Shown here: piece by piece, positions 37,418 through 46,252 of the stretch
How positions within the stretch are numbered: the first letter of the stretch is position 1
Layout of the letters: every line of letters starts with the position of its first letter
NCBI GenBank assembly: GCA_958296125.1
Contig: OY282444.1
Span: 3,319,623-3,383,622, forward strand
Direction of reading: 5' to 3'
DNA from: an uncultured Poribacteria bacterium
Lineage (GTDB): Bacteria; Poribacteria; WGA-4E; PCPOR2b
DNA: 64,000 bases
Program-made: the position numbers and the translations under genes
Notes under the pieces: generated by a model
What the model was told of the DNA's origin: nothing
The model's input: only the letters and a program-made list of their open reading frames with translations
Database searches by the model: none

Positions 37418-38032
37418 ATGGCACAACAACGGAATCCGCGCAACCCAGAAAAATGTCCCTTCTATATTCAACCGACAGCCCTCTCAACCGCAGAAAAATC
37501 GATTGACCGATGTGTAACATGTGTCGCCGGCGGCAACCAACAGCTTCAAAGCCTGAAAGAGGATTTGCGGCAAACGGCGCTCCTGACAATTTGCGAACAG
37601 ACACCGAAGTATGACCCGGACCATGAAAAGGGGGCCAGTTTCAGCACATTTATCCGTTCCCGGGTGTGTGGCAAACTCTGGAGCGAAAGAACGAAGTACC
37701 TCAAGTTCATTCCGTTTTCGACCTATGAGGATACAGAAAACGCTCAATCCCTCGCGAACAATCCATTGGTTGATGAAATGGTAGCCGATGCGTGTCAATG
37801 TGAAGGTGTCGATGAGCGGGCAACTCGCTGTGTTGAGGTTGAACAATTTAAACAGCAGCTGCCCCAATTTTTAGAACGTTTGTCCGAGCGGGAACGGTTG
37901 ATATTGAAGTTGAAATTCTTTGAGAGAAAAACAGGAGTTGGAATAGCTAAAATTCTTGATGTGAGTGAGGCACGTGTGAGTCAATTGATTAAAACCACGC
38001 TTGCTAAATTGAAGAAAATCTATCTTTGTTAA
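37418..38032 (+). CDS. Sigma-70-like RNA polymerase sigma factor, divergent
   Basis: The 204-residue product resembles sigma-70 family proteins: a region 2-like part (LRQTALLTICEQTPKYDPDHEKGASFSTFIRSRVCGKLW) in successive helices near residues 50-85 and a region 4-like helix-turn-helix (LSERERLILKLKFFERKTG, then IAKILDVSEARVSQLIKTT). The N terminus before region 2 has a Cys-containing segment (CPFY ... CVTC), seldom seen in sigma factors. The ATG at 37418 is 7 bases from AAGGAGG; an in-frame ATG at 37412 is too close. No anti-sigma gene is adjacent. It may direct transcription of an unknown set of genes. Confidence 0.7.
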   Translation: MAQQRNPRNPEKCPFYIQPTALSTAEKSIDRCVTCVAGGNQQLQSLKEDLRQTALLTICEQTPKYDPDHEKGASFSTFIRSRVCGKLWSERTKYLKFIPFSTYEDTENAQSLANNPLVDEMVADACQCEGVDERATRCVEVEQFKQQLPQFLERLSERERLILKLKFFERKTGVGIAKILDVSEARVSQLIKTTLAKLKKIYLC

Positions 38033-38054
38033 TTTAATGAGGTGGGGAGCGTTG

Positions 38055-39044
38055 ATGAACAACAATAACACCGGTGAACCCACGCGCATTGCTGATGTGA
38101 TCGGTGGGCACATTCATCCGGCAATCTGTGTCACGCAAAGTGGAACGCTGCTTGTCGTTTACAATAAAGAGGGCGGCGGTGGAAAAGAACTCCTGTTAAG
38201 CCGCTCCAACGATGGCGGCGCGACTTGGAGCACGCCAGCACCCATCCCCGTTATCCACGACTGCTCAATCTATCCCGGATCACTGGCGACATTCAGCGAT
38301 GGACGGGTTCTGCTCAATTGGTCCTGTTATCACAAAGCGGGGGAACGACTCTGGCGGGAGCCGCAATTTTCGATCAGCGGCGACGAGGGGGAAACGTGGT
38401 CTGAATCGCGAGATTATCCCATCACCAACCACACCAACTATACTTGTATGCGCCATGCCCCGGTCGAATGGTCAACGGATGCATGGGTGTGTCCATTCTA
38501 TGATCGCACCGTGCTTTACGATATGGGGGTAGATCGGATTAGGGCTTTTGGCGATGGACGCAATCACGGCATGGTGCCGATTGTGTGCACTCCCCAAGGA
38601 ACGCTAATCAGTGGTGCCCCGCAGACGGTTGCGCCTGTGCCAGTAGGTGTACCGGGGAATATGGTCAGGGGGCTTCGTTCGACAGATGAGGGTAATACGT
38701 GGCACGCTTTGAACGTCTTTCCGCACTTTGGTGTTGCTGGATACGATCTAACTGTGTTGACAAACCATTGGGTCGTCTTAACCTACATTGTCTACGGCAT
38801 CGGCGTGGATGGGGAGTTTAGCTACGAACTGGTTGTATCGCGTGATGACGGGGCAACTTGGGATTTTGACAACGTAATTGAAGTCCACAATCCGGGCAGA
38901 CGCATCATGGGGCGAGGTTGGCCCCGCACGGTGCAGATTGACGCAGAGACCCTGGGCACCCTCTTTTACGACCTTGACCAAGACCAAATCGGGGGACCGG
39001 GGGTGTTCATTGTTCGGACACCCCTCGCGCGATTGGACGGTTGA
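38055..39044 (+). CDS. BNR/Asp-box sialidase-like protein
   Basis: This 329-residue protein is a six-bladed sialidase-fold propeller with Asp-box repeats SNDGGATWS, SGDEGETWS, STDEGNTWH and SRDDGATWD. A signal peptide is not visible, so it may act in the cytoplasm or be exported by another route. Whether it cleaves sialic acid is unclear because the Arg triad is not evident by eye. The ATG at 38055 follows GGTGGGGAG; an in-frame ATG at 38037 lacks such a site. The gene starts 22 bases after the sigma factor ends and is likely co-transcribed. Confidence 0.8.
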   Translation: MNNNNTGEPTRIADVIGGHIHPAICVTQSGTLLVVYNKEGGGGKELLLSRSNDGGATWSTPAPIPVIHDCSIYPGSLATFSDGRVLLNWSCYHKAGERLWREPQFSISGDEGETWSESRDYPITNHTNYTCMRHAPVEWSTDAWVCPFYDRTVLYDMGVDRIRAFGDGRNHGMVPIVCTPQGTLISGAPQTVAPVPVGVPGNMVRGLRSTDEGNTWHALNVFPHFGVAGYDLTVLTNHWVVLTYIVYGIGVDGEFSYELVVSRDDGATWDFDNVIEVHNPGRRIMGRGWPRTVQIDAETLGTLFYDLDQDQIGGPGVFIVRTPLARLDG

Positions 39045-39140
39045 GGCGAAACGCCCGCGTTCTTGATAGGGATTTTTTTAACCGTTCAACCTAACCTATA
39101 CCGCTATAACGCAACACGAAATATCTAGCTATAAAATCAA

Positions 39141-39179
39141 AAAGCCGTAGAGACACAACATACCGTGCCCTACGGCTTT
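39141..39179 (-). terminator. Intrinsic terminator of leuA
   Basis: AAAGCCGTAG (39141-39150) pairs with CTACGGCTTT (39170-39179). On the minus strand the stem is followed by a T-rich tail, fitting termination of leuA; it may also serve the sialidase-like gene from the other side. Confidence 0.65.
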
Positions 39180-39188
39180 CTTGTTTAT

Positions 39189-39210
39189 CAAAATCTTCCG
39201 ATCTAAAACC
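39189..39210 (+). repeat. 22-bp dispersed repeat, copy 2
   Basis: CAAAATCTTCCGATCTAAAA and two further bases match 2383-2404 with two differences. It is between the leuA terminator and the end of leuA. Confidence 0.5.
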
Positions 39211-39294
39211 CCTTGCAGAGCCTACCCCCGTTCCGATAACCTCGTTAATTGCACAATTTTCACCTAAAGGGCAATTAGCGGTTTTCCGATTTTT

Positions 39295-40830
39295 TTATTC
39301 TTCATAGCGCAGGTTGACAATCTTATTGATAGCATTAATGTAGGCTTTCGCACTCGCTTCAATAATGTCCGTGCTGGCACCATGCCCAATAATCACATGC
39401 CCGTTATCCTGCACCCTGATTGTGACCTCACCGATGGCATCCTTTCCCTCGGTCACAGCCCTGATGTTGTAGTCTGCGAGCAGGAGCGGAATCTTGGCGA
39501 TCCGGTCAATTGCCTTGTAGGCTGCATCAACGGGCCCGTCACCGGTGGATGCAGCCTCGATGATGCCTGCTTCGGTACGGACACCCACCGTCGTTGTTGG
39601 GGAGATCCTCGTCCCGCTGACCACCTGAATGTATTTCAATTGGAAAACTTCGGGAATTGAGCGGACCTCGTCTCTCATGATAGCTTCAAGGTCAGCATCG
39701 TGGACCTCTTTTTTCTTATCGGCGATTTTGAGGAATCGCTCATAGATTTTTTCGATCTGTTCCGGTGTTACCTCATAACCGAGCGCATTCAGACGGTGCC
39801 TGAGTGCGTTGCGCCCAGATCGCGGGCTGAGGATAATCTGACTCTCCTGCCAACCGACATCCGCCGGATCGATAATCTCGAAGGTATTTCGCTGCTTGAT
39901 AACGCCGTCTTGATGAATGCCAGAACTGTGTGCAAAAGCATTGGCACCAACGATGGCTTTGTTCGGTTGAACGGAAATCCCCATCGTCCGACTGACGCGA
40001 CGGCTAATCGGAACAATTTCTTTCGTATTGATGTCGGTATAGTAGTCGCTGAAATAGTCTCGACGGGTTCGGATTGCCATCACAATCTCTTCAAGTGCTG
40101 TGTTGCCAGCGCGTTCACCGAGGCCGTTGATTGTGCATTCAACCTGCCTTGCCCCATTTTCAATCGCTTCGAGGCTATTGGCAACAGCGAGTCCGAGGTC
40201 ATTGTGGCAGTGGACGCTGATGATTGCTTGATCAATGTTCGGGACATTCGCTTTGATGTCCGCGATGAGTTTTCCAAATTCAGCCGGCACAGTCCAACCC
40301 ACCGTTTCGGGGATGTTCACAATCGTCGCCCCCGCCGCAATCGTCGCCTCAACCACTTCATAAAGATAGCTTAACTCCGTGCGTCCGGCATCCATCGGCG
40401 AAAATTCGACGACTGCACCGGGGTGCCCGGCAGATAGACTCTTCGCGTAGGTGACAGCGTTGATTGCCATCTGCAGCGTCTCTTCAGGGGAGGTGCGTGT
40501 GATACGTTCTCGGTGAATGGGCGATGTGCCGACAAATGTGTGAATACGAGGTTTTTGTGCATCTTTAATCGCTCCCCACGCCGCGGTGATGTCCTTCTCA
40601 ACCACGCGTGAAAGCGCACAAATTTCCGGACCCTCAACTTCATTCGAGATGCGCGTCACTGCATCGAAATCGCCGGGTGATGAGACGGGGAAACCGGCTT
40701 CGATAATATCGACTTTCAGCTTTGCGAGGTGTTTCGCTATTTCCAGTTTTTCCTCAAGATTTAGTGCGGCACCGGGTGTTTGCTCGGCATCTCGCAGGGT
40801 TGTATCAAAAATATAAACTTTCTCAGACAC
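39295..40830 (-). CDS. leuA: 2-isopropylmalate synthase
   Basis: This 511-residue enzyme condenses acetyl-CoA with 2-oxoisovalerate in leucine synthesis. It shows [13 protein letters not shown] with the catalytic Arg and metal Asp, [32 protein letters not shown], and a C-terminal regulatory domain with [21 protein letters not shown] for leucine feedback. The GTG at 40830 follows AAAAGGAG and gives the normal length. The frame stays open to 40950, where an AAAGGAGGTGATG site could start a 40-residue longer form, so two starts are possible. Confidence 0.94.
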   Translation of the reverse strand: MSEKVYIFDTTLRDAEQTPGAALNLEEKLEIAKHLAKLKVDIIEAGFPVSSPGDFDAVTRISNEVEGPEICALSRVVEKDITAAWGAIKDAQKPRIHTFVGTSPIHRERITRTSPEETLQMAINAVTYAKSLSAGHPGAVVEFSPMDAGRTELSYLYEVVEATIAAGATIVNIPETVGWTVPAEFGKLIADIKANVPNIDQAIISVHCHNDLGLAVANSLEAIENGARQVECTINGLGERAGNTALEEIVMAIRTRRDYFSDYYTDINTKEIVPISRRVSRTMGISVQPNKAIVGANAFAHSSGIHQDGVIKQRNTFEIIDPADVGWQESQIILSPRSGRNALRHRLNALGYEVTPEQIEKIYERFLKIADKKKEVHDADLEAIMRDEVRSIPEVFQLKYIQVVSGTRISPTTTVGVRTEAGIIEAASTGDGPVDAAYKAIDRIAKIPLLLADYNIRAVTEGKDAIGEVTIRVQDNGHVIIGHGASTDIIEASAKAYINAINKIVNLRYEE

Positions 40831-41015
40831 GGTGTGATTCTCCTTTTCTGTAACTGCGTTAAATTCAGCTCTTTGTGCTAACGACATCAGATTGTCTTCG
40901 GTATCACGTAAATCCGGTTCTTCGGTAACCGTCAACCCCACCTTCATCACCTCCTTTCGTGAAACGCGATAGGGGATTCCCTTTTAACGCTTTGACTTGC
41001 TTCTTTTAGGCATAA

Positions 41016-41239
41016 TCAGGCTTCACGCCGCTTTTCAGCCAAAACAGTCATCCGCCTCGCATCCAGTGTGTACTCGCTGCCATCAAAATTGCCGAAGACC
41101 TGAATCGGTGCCAGACCTGCACGGTTAAGCATCTTTGTAAACTTAGGATAGAAATACATCCGTCAAACCAGACGAACTTCGCGCACCCTCCCGTCAGGAG
41201 CAATGTAGGTGCGACGCTCTTCATTATTCCCTGTCAAGA
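41016..41239 (-). pseudogene. C-terminal fragment of a class I SAM-dependent methyltransferase
   Basis: The minus-strand frame reads NNEERRTYIAPDGRVREVRLV, shown here without its final stop, then an in-frame TGA at 41163-41165, then RMYFYPKFTKMLNRAGLAP and VFGNFDGSEYTLDARRM before the true stop. This is the usual C-terminal end of type 11/25 methyltransferases (a Tyr-rich strand, then an AGF-like helix, VYGDFDGSxY, DSxRM). Only about 74 residues remain and the stop breaks them. It lies 12 bases after the DAHP synthase stop codon. Confidence 0.6.
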
Positions 41240-41250
41240 GAGAGTTGTCC

Positions 41251-42315
41251 CTACCCTAGGCTCTTATGTGCAGCCTTAAGCAATGAAGCGGTCATTTCCC
41301 AATCAATACAACTGTCGGTGACAGAAACGCCGTATTCAAGCGTGGATCGATCAAACCCCGTTAAGTCAGAAGGTATTTTCTGGCTTCCAGCGTTAATATT
41401 TGATTCTAACATGATTCCCACAATCCCATCATTTCCATCACGAATCTGTTTCAGTATTTCCTCAAAAACAGTGGGCTGCTTGTTGTAATCCTTCTCTGAA
41501 TTTCCGTGACTGCAATCGATCACAACCTTTGGAGACAGGTCCGCTTCCATCAGCATCGCTTGGACCTCTTGAACACTTTGTGAGTCATAATTTGAACTCG
41601 TATTGCTCCCCCTTATCACAATATGAGTATACGGATTACCTGTTGTTCTTACAACGGAGGGAGCCCCATATCCATCAATTCCCAGAAAAGAGTGTTCGCC
41701 ATTTGCAGATAGAATGGCATTGACAGCGACAGAGAGGTCGCCCTGAGTGCTGTTTTTGAAGCCAACCGGCATCGAGAGACCCGAAGCGAGTTGTCTGTGT
41801 TGTGGCGACTCAGTTGTTCGCGCCCCGATCGCCGCCCACGAAACTAAATCAGAATTATATTGAGGCGTGAAGGTTTCAAGATATTCAGTGGCACATGGCA
41901 CCCCTATTTCAAGACTATCCATTAATATCCTTCTTGAGATATATAAACCATCTTTGATATCCCCTGCTCCATTGAGATGTGGGTCGTAGATTAAGCCTTT
42001 CCAGCCTAAACTGGTGCGGGGTTTTTCAAAATAAGACCTGACGATAACAACTAGGCGATCCGAAACAGCATCTGAAACCTCTTTCAATCTGACCGCATAG
42101 TCATGGGCGACCTCTGCATCATGGATAGAACAAGGTCCAACAATGACGAATTTTCGTGGATCGGTGCCATCCAAGATATTTCTGATGCTTGTTCTGCCAT
42201 ATATGACAGTCTGCGTCATCGCATCTGTTCTTGGGAGATCTGTTAGCAACTGTCTTGGACTCATCAAGGTCTGATAGTCTTTGACATTTCTGTCAATTGT
42301 ACCATTGGTTTGCAT
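41251..42315 (-). CDS. aroG: 3-deoxy-7-phosphoheptulonate synthase, class I (DAHP synthase)
   Basis: This 354-residue enzyme makes DAHP from phosphoenolpyruvate and erythrose 4-phosphate, the first step of aromatic amino acid synthesis. It shows FVIVGPCSIHD, YFEKPRTSLGWKGLIYDP, GARTTESPQHR, MPVGFKNSTQGD, VIDCSHGNSEKD and GIMLESNINAGSQ, the class I AroF/G/H pattern. The ATG at 42315 is 10 bases from AGGAGG; the open frame back to 42450 runs through the attenuator and is not coding. The symbol aroG is for the family; AroF or AroH could be the true equivalent. Expression is probably controlled by the attenuator upstream. Confidence 0.93.
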   Translation of the reverse strand: MQTNGTIDRNVKDYQTLMSPRQLLTDLPRTDAMTQTVIYGRTSIRNILDGTDPRKFVIVGPCSIHDAEVAHDYAVRLKEVSDAVSDRLVVIVRSYFEKPRTSLGWKGLIYDPHLNGAGDIKDGLYISRRILMDSLEIGVPCATEYLETFTPQYNSDLVSWAAIGARTTESPQHRQLASGLSMPVGFKNSTQGDLSVAVNAILSANGEHSFLGIDGYGAPSVVRTTGNPYTHIVIRGSNTSSNYDSQSVQEVQAMLMEADLSPKVVIDCSHGNSEKDYNKQPTVFEEILKQIRDGNDGIVGIMLESNINAGSQKIPSDLTGFDRSTLEYGVSVTDSCIDWEMTASLLKAAHKSLG

Positions 42316-42337
42316 TACTTTGCTGCCTCCTATAAAC

Positions 42338-42378
42338 AAAAAAACGCCCACCATCGAACCTGTCTTCGATAATGGGCG
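42338..42378 (-). terminator. Attenuator terminator of the DAHP synthase gene
   Basis: On the minus strand CGCCCATTATCGAA (42378-42365) pairs with TTCGATGGTGGGCG (42358-42345) over 14 pairs (two are G-U), loop of 6, then seven Ts (42344-42338): a strong intrinsic terminator between the leader peptide gene and aroG. A second copy of CGATGGTGGGCG at 42444-42433, inside the leader coding region, can pair with the same first arm and would act as antiterminator. Confidence 0.85.
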
Positions 42379-42407
42379 TGAATGAACAACCGAATGTGGG
42401 AAAATCT

Positions 42408-42533
42408 CTACATCTTCGATGCGAGGTCTACCCGCCCACCATCGCAGCACAAGTACAACAAAAAGAGATAGAGATAAAGAAAGTAGGGCGTTGTTTGATG
42501 TGCGCTGTGGGTATGTGGGTAGAATTTTTTCAT
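42408..42533 (-). CDS. Phe/Tyr-rich attenuator leader peptide
   Basis: A 41-codon frame begins MKKFYPHTHSA and has the cluster YFLYLYLFLLYL at codons 17-28: five Tyr and three Phe codons in the whole peptide, eight aromatic residues of these kinds out of 41. Ribosomes stalled here for lack of charged Tyr- or Phe-tRNA would leave codons 31-35 free to form the antiterminator; ribosomes reaching the stop would cover it and allow termination. No strong ribosome site is visible, only GAAAGAAA about 8 bases upstream. It lies about 100 bases from the promoter start. Confidence 0.75.
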   Translation of the reverse strand: MKKFYPHTHSAHQTTPYFLYLYLFLLYLCCDGGRVDLASKM

Positions 42534-42642
42534 GGTTGTTTCTTTCAGGTTTACCAATATTGACTGCTCCTATGATAGACTGACCAGTAGCAGTCCGTTC
42601 ACTTCGTTGTTTCTACTACACGCTTCAGGAGAGTATGCAACG

Positions 42643-42671
42643 ATTATAACACATTTCTAAGGCGTGTGCAA
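42643..42671 (-). promoter_or_regulatory. Promoter of the DAHP synthase leader
   Basis: Minus strand TTGCAC (42671-42666), 17-base spacer, TATAAT (42648-42643) with TG ahead of the -10 box. Transcription would start near 42636, about 100 bases before the leader peptide start codon. Confidence 0.75.
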
Positions 42672-42692
42672 GAGAAAATCACATCGTTTGAC

Positions 42693-42818
42693 CCAATGCT
42701 GTCCGTTCCAGCCTGTCCCGATCTATCGGGGAGACCCCCGCGAACGGGCCTGTCCCGATAGAATCGGGGATGGAATCGGGGAGTCCGTGCCGAGACCGGG
42801 CAGGCAGGAAAGCATTGG
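42693..42818. repeat. Nested palindromic repeat region
   Basis: CCAATGCT (42693-42700) pairs with AGCATTGG (42811-42818), and inside are repeated CCTGTCCCGAT ... ATCGGGG palindromes, also found near 55949 and in MITE-like copy 2. It lies between two divergent promoters and looks like a mobile non-coding repeat. Confidence 0.5.
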
Positions 42819-42851
42819 ACTTGTGCGAATTACTGTCAAGGGAATTTTCTG

Positions 42852-42880
42852 TTGACAACCCTTTTTCTGGGTGTTATAGT
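42852..42880 (+). promoter_or_regulatory. Promoter of the ATP-grasp-like gene
   Basis: TTGACA (42852-42857), 17-base spacer, TATAGT (42875-42880). It is about 92 bases before the TTG start codon at 42973. Confidence 0.7.
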
Positions 42881-42972
42881 TACATGTTGGAGTGTAGATG
42901 ACACAGACTTTAATCGGGATTAAAGGATTAAAGCATCAGGAGAATCCGACAATCCTGTAAAGGAGTAGTGGT

Positions 42973-44403
42973 TTGAACGCTGAAGAAAAGTGTTTATTCA
43001 TTAACAGCCAGATTCCCAAAGGGGGGCTCTTCACCGGCGAAAAGAAGGCCATTCACCCCGATAGCAATGTAACGTGGCGGATTTCGCCGGAGCCATTTTG
43101 GATTCTGCCAGAGCACTTGGCCTGGCTTGAGGAACTTGGGCCGCATCTGCTGCGGTTCTACAAAACCTGTAACCTGCTCTATTCGCAGAGCGTGCGGGGT
43201 ATCCAGCCGGATTGGGTTGCAGCGTACCTTGATCAGGGGAAACCTGAGTCTGTGATAGAACTCGGACGGATGAATCGGTTCAAGAGTCAACTGCCGCAAG
43301 TGATTCGTCCCGACATCTTGCCGACTCCCGATGGTTTTATCATCACCGAATTGGATTCTGTCCCCGGCGGTATGGGATTTACGGGCAGCCTAGCAACGCA
43401 GTATGCCAAACTCGATTACGACATCATTGGCGGTAGCCATGGGATGCAACTCGCTTTTGCGGAGATGGTCAGGTCGCTAGCGAAGGTTGAACACCCAACG
43501 GTGGCAATCGTCGTTTCCGATGAATCAGCAGATTATTGGGACGAGATGAAGTGGTTAGAATCAGCACTGCAAGAGGTAGGTTTGGATACACACACCATCA
43601 AACCCCGCGACGTAATCTTTACGGAAGACGCGCTGTTTCTTGAGACGGATGGGGGAAGGGTCCAGATTGATGTCCTCTACCGCTTCTTTGAACTATTTGA
43701 TCTGAAAAACATCCCCAAAGCCGAGCTGATGCTCTACGGTGCCAAACGGCGAACAGTGGTCATGACCCCCCCACCGAAGACATACCTTGAGGAAAAGCTG
43801 CTGTTTGCCCTGTTTCACCACCCATCCCTCCAACCCTTCTGGCGGAGAGAACTTGGGAGGAAAACCTACCGATTCCTACCGAACATCATCCCACAGACAT
43901 GGCTGCTCGATTCGCGCGAGCTGCCGCCACACGCCGTCATTCCAGGCCTTGAGATTGATGAGCTGCCTGTCACAAACTGGCGGCAAATCATTTCTGTCTC
44001 GCAACGTCAGCGTGAGCTTGTCCTCAAGCCATCGGGATTCTCTGAATTGGCATGGGGAAGTCGCGGAGTCTCAATCGGGCATGACCTTCCCACCGAAGAT
44101 TGGGAGGGTGCAGTGGAGAACGCGCTGACCAGCTTTCGTCAAACCCCTTATGTCCTACAAAAATTCCACAGGGCGGAACGCCTCACTATGACCTATTACG
44201 ACTTCGAGCGCAGCGAAGTTCAGAGAATGCCGGGGCGGGCGATGATTCGTCCTTATTACTTCACAATGGGCGACAAGGTGCGCCTCGCTGGGATTCAAGC
44301 GACCATCTGCCCCCAAGACAAAAAAATCCTGCATGGGATGGTTGATTCGATTATTGTGCCGTGTGCGGTTAAACCGGATATATATATTTCAGGGAAGGCT
44401 TAA
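42973..44403 (+). CDS. Probable circularly permuted ATP-grasp protein
   Basis: This 476-residue protein resembles glutathionylspermidine synthase or circularly permuted ATP-grasp proteins: ITELDSVPGGMGFTG near residue 131, ELVLKPSGFSELAWGSRGVSIG near 355, and VLQKFHRAERL, a layout like the split ATP-binding lobe. The family joins carboxylates to amines using ATP; its substrate is not known. The TTG start follows AGGAG at 7 bases. Its 3' end (coding SGKA and the stop) is the left edge of the repeated Uma2 unit, so the tandem duplication began inside this gene. Confidence 0.55.
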   Translation: MNAEEKCLFINSQIPKGGLFTGEKKAIHPDSNVTWRISPEPFWILPEHLAWLEELGPHLLRFYKTCNLLYSQSVRGIQPDWVAAYLDQGKPESVIELGRMNRFKSQLPQVIRPDILPTPDGFIITELDSVPGGMGFTGSLATQYAKLDYDIIGGSHGMQLAFAEMVRSLAKVEHPTVAIVVSDESADYWDEMKWLESALQEVGLDTHTIKPRDVIFTEDALFLETDGGRVQIDVLYRFFELFDLKNIPKAELMLYGAKRRTVVMTPPPKTYLEEKLLFALFHHPSLQPFWRRELGRKTYRFLPNIIPQTWLLDSRELPPHAVIPGLEIDELPVTNWRQIISVSQRQRELVLKPSGFSELAWGSRGVSIGHDLPTEDWEGAVENALTSFRQTPYVLQKFHRAERLTMTYYDFERSEVQRMPGRAMIRPYYFTMGDKVRLAGIQATICPQDKKILHGMVDSIIVPCAVKPDIYISGKA

Positions 44404-44449
44404 AGGATTGAGATTAACCGGACTTATTCTTTAAGAAGGGAACATCGCC

Positions 44450-45262
44450 ATGAAAATTGCAACTAATCCAACCAATGGAGAAATCCTTGATAAGAAAGAC
44501 CCCTATCGCTACGGGTGGCGTGAAGCAATACGGACTTTGTCAGACGGAACAGAAATTCTGGAACGGACCCCCCTAACACTTGAGGACATCCTTCACCCCC
44601 AGGTGGGAGATTACCGAATGCACTCCGATGAACATGAGCGATTTTGTAACTATCTCTACAATGTATTGTCAGCTCGCCTCGCCGATGAACCGGATGCCGT
44701 GGTCTTGCATGACCTGCGCGTGGCGTGGGCCCACCCTTCCCTGAGAGCCCATGGCCCCGACATTGCGGTGATTTTCAACGTTCGGCGGCACATCAACTGG
44801 AGTACCTTCTCGGAAGCAGAAGAGGGGACGAAGCCAAGCTTGATTATTGAAATCGTTTCGCCTTCGACCCGCTCAGTTGATGTTGTCAAGAAGGTTGACC
44901 ACTATGCGCGGGTCGGCGTACCGAACTACATCATCGTAGATCGATTTGAGCGACGGGGGGTCATGGTGCGAGAGTTGGTGGGATACCGGCTCACATCGGA
45001 TGGCTATTCGGATGGCTATGAGGAATTGAGTCCCAATGCGGATGGCTGGCTATGGCTCGATCCTGTCAACCTTTGGCTTGGCTTGGATGGCGAAGATTTA
45101 GTCTGCTATGATGAAAGTGGCGAAGCCACCCTCGATTACGTAGGAGTGACAGCGGCCCGTGCGGCAGCGGAAGCGCGTGCGGCAGCGGAAGCCCAAGCTC
45201 GTGCTGCGGCAGAGGAACGGATTCGTCAACTTGAAGCTGAATTACAGCGTCGTATACCGTAG
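44450..45262 (+). CDS. Uma2 family endonuclease-like protein, tandem copy 1
   Basis: This 270-residue protein has a Uma2 (DUF820) domain: HGPDIAVIFNVRR with Asp, SLIIEIVSPSTRSVDVVKKVDHYARVG with Glu and Lys, and NYIIVDRFERRG. These are the PD-(D/E)XK-like catalytic residues. A C-terminal Ala/Arg/Glu coiled coil follows (AARAAAEARAAAEAQARA then EERIRQLEAEL), with one EAQARAA heptad. An SDGYSDGY duplication lies near residue 185. AAGAAGGG precedes the ATG. First of four tandem copies; function unknown. Confidence 0.88.
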   Translation: MKIATNPTNGEILDKKDPYRYGWREAIRTLSDGTEILERTPLTLEDILHPQVGDYRMHSDEHERFCNYLYNVLSARLADEPDAVVLHDLRVAWAHPSLRAHGPDIAVIFNVRRHINWSTFSEAEEGTKPSLIIEIVSPSTRSVDVVKKVDHYARVGVPNYIIVDRFERRGVMVRELVGYRLTSDGYSDGYEELSPNADGWLWLDPVNLWLGLDGEDLVCYDESGEATLDYVGVTAARAAAEARAAAEAQARAAAEERIRQLEAELQRRIP

Positions 45263-45367
45263 ACCGCCTCGCCCGGAACCAGTCCCATCACTCTCTTATG
45301 TATAGTTCAGGGAAGGCTTAAAGGATTGAGATTAACCGGACTTATTCTTTAAGAAGGGAACATCGCC

Positions 45368-46147
45368 ATGAAAATTGCAACTAATCCAACCAACGGAGAA
45401 ATCCTTGATAAGAAAGACCCCTATCGCTACGGGTGGCGTGAAGCAATACGGACTTTGTCAGACGGAACAGAAATCGTGGAACGGACCCCCCTAACACTTG
45501 AGGACATCCTTCACCCCCAGGTGGGAGATTACCGAATGCACTCCGATGAACATGAGCGATTTTGTAACTATCTCTACAATGTATTGTCAGCTCGCCTCGC
45601 CGATGAACCGGATGCCGTGGTCTTGCATGACCTGCGTGTGGCGTGGGCCCACCCTTCTCTGAGAGCCCATGGCCCCGACATTGCGGTGATTTTCAACGTT
45701 CGGCGGCACATCAACTGGAGTACCTTCTCGGAAGCAGAAGAGGGGACGAAGCCTAGCCTGATTATTGAAATCGTTTCACCTTCGACCCGTTCAGTCGATG
45801 TTGTCAAGAAGGTTGACCACTATGCGCGGGTCGGCGTGCCGAACTACATCATCGTAGATCGATTTGAGCGGCGGGGGGTCATGGTGCGAGAGTTGGTGGG
45901 ATATCGGCTCACATCGGATGGCTATGAGGAATTGAGTCCCAATGCGGACGGCTGGTTATGGCTCGATCCTGTCAACCTTTGGCTTGGCTTGGATGGCGAA
46001 GATTTAGTCTGCTATGATGAAAGTGGCGAAGCCACCCTCGATTACGTAGGAGTGACAGCGGCCCGTGCGGCAGCGGAAGAGCGTGCGGCTGCGGCAGAGG
46101 AACGGATTCGTCAACTTGAAGCTGAATTACAGCGTCGTATACCGTAG
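45368..46147 (+). CDS. Uma2 family endonuclease-like protein, tandem copy 2
   Basis: This 259-residue copy has the same Uma2 core as copy 1 with all apparent catalytic residues. It is the shortest: the SDGY duplication is single, and the coiled-coil tail has no EAQARAA heptad, only AARAAAEERAAAAEERI. It therefore may reflect the unexpanded form or a contraction. Confidence 0.88.
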   Translation: MKIATNPTNGEILDKKDPYRYGWREAIRTLSDGTEIVERTPLTLEDILHPQVGDYRMHSDEHERFCNYLYNVLSARLADEPDAVVLHDLRVAWAHPSLRAHGPDIAVIFNVRRHINWSTFSEAEEGTKPSLIIEIVSPSTRSVDVVKKVDHYARVGVPNYIIVDRFERRGVMVRELVGYRLTSDGYEELSPNADGWLWLDPVNLWLGLDGEDLVCYDESGEATLDYVGVTAARAAAEERAAAAEERIRQLEAELQRRIP

Positions 46148-46252
46148 ACCGCCTCGCCCGGAACCAGGCACATCACTCTCTTATGTATAGTTCAGGGAAG
46201 GCTTAAAGGATTGAGATTAACCGGATTTATTCTTTAAGAAGGGAACATCGCC

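Noticed and set aside
42316-42450. N-terminal extension of the DAHP synthase frame with a Trp-Trp pair
   Set aside because: The extension runs through the terminator hairpin and lacks a ribosome site; the Phe/Tyr leader in another frame explains the region better than a Trp leader.
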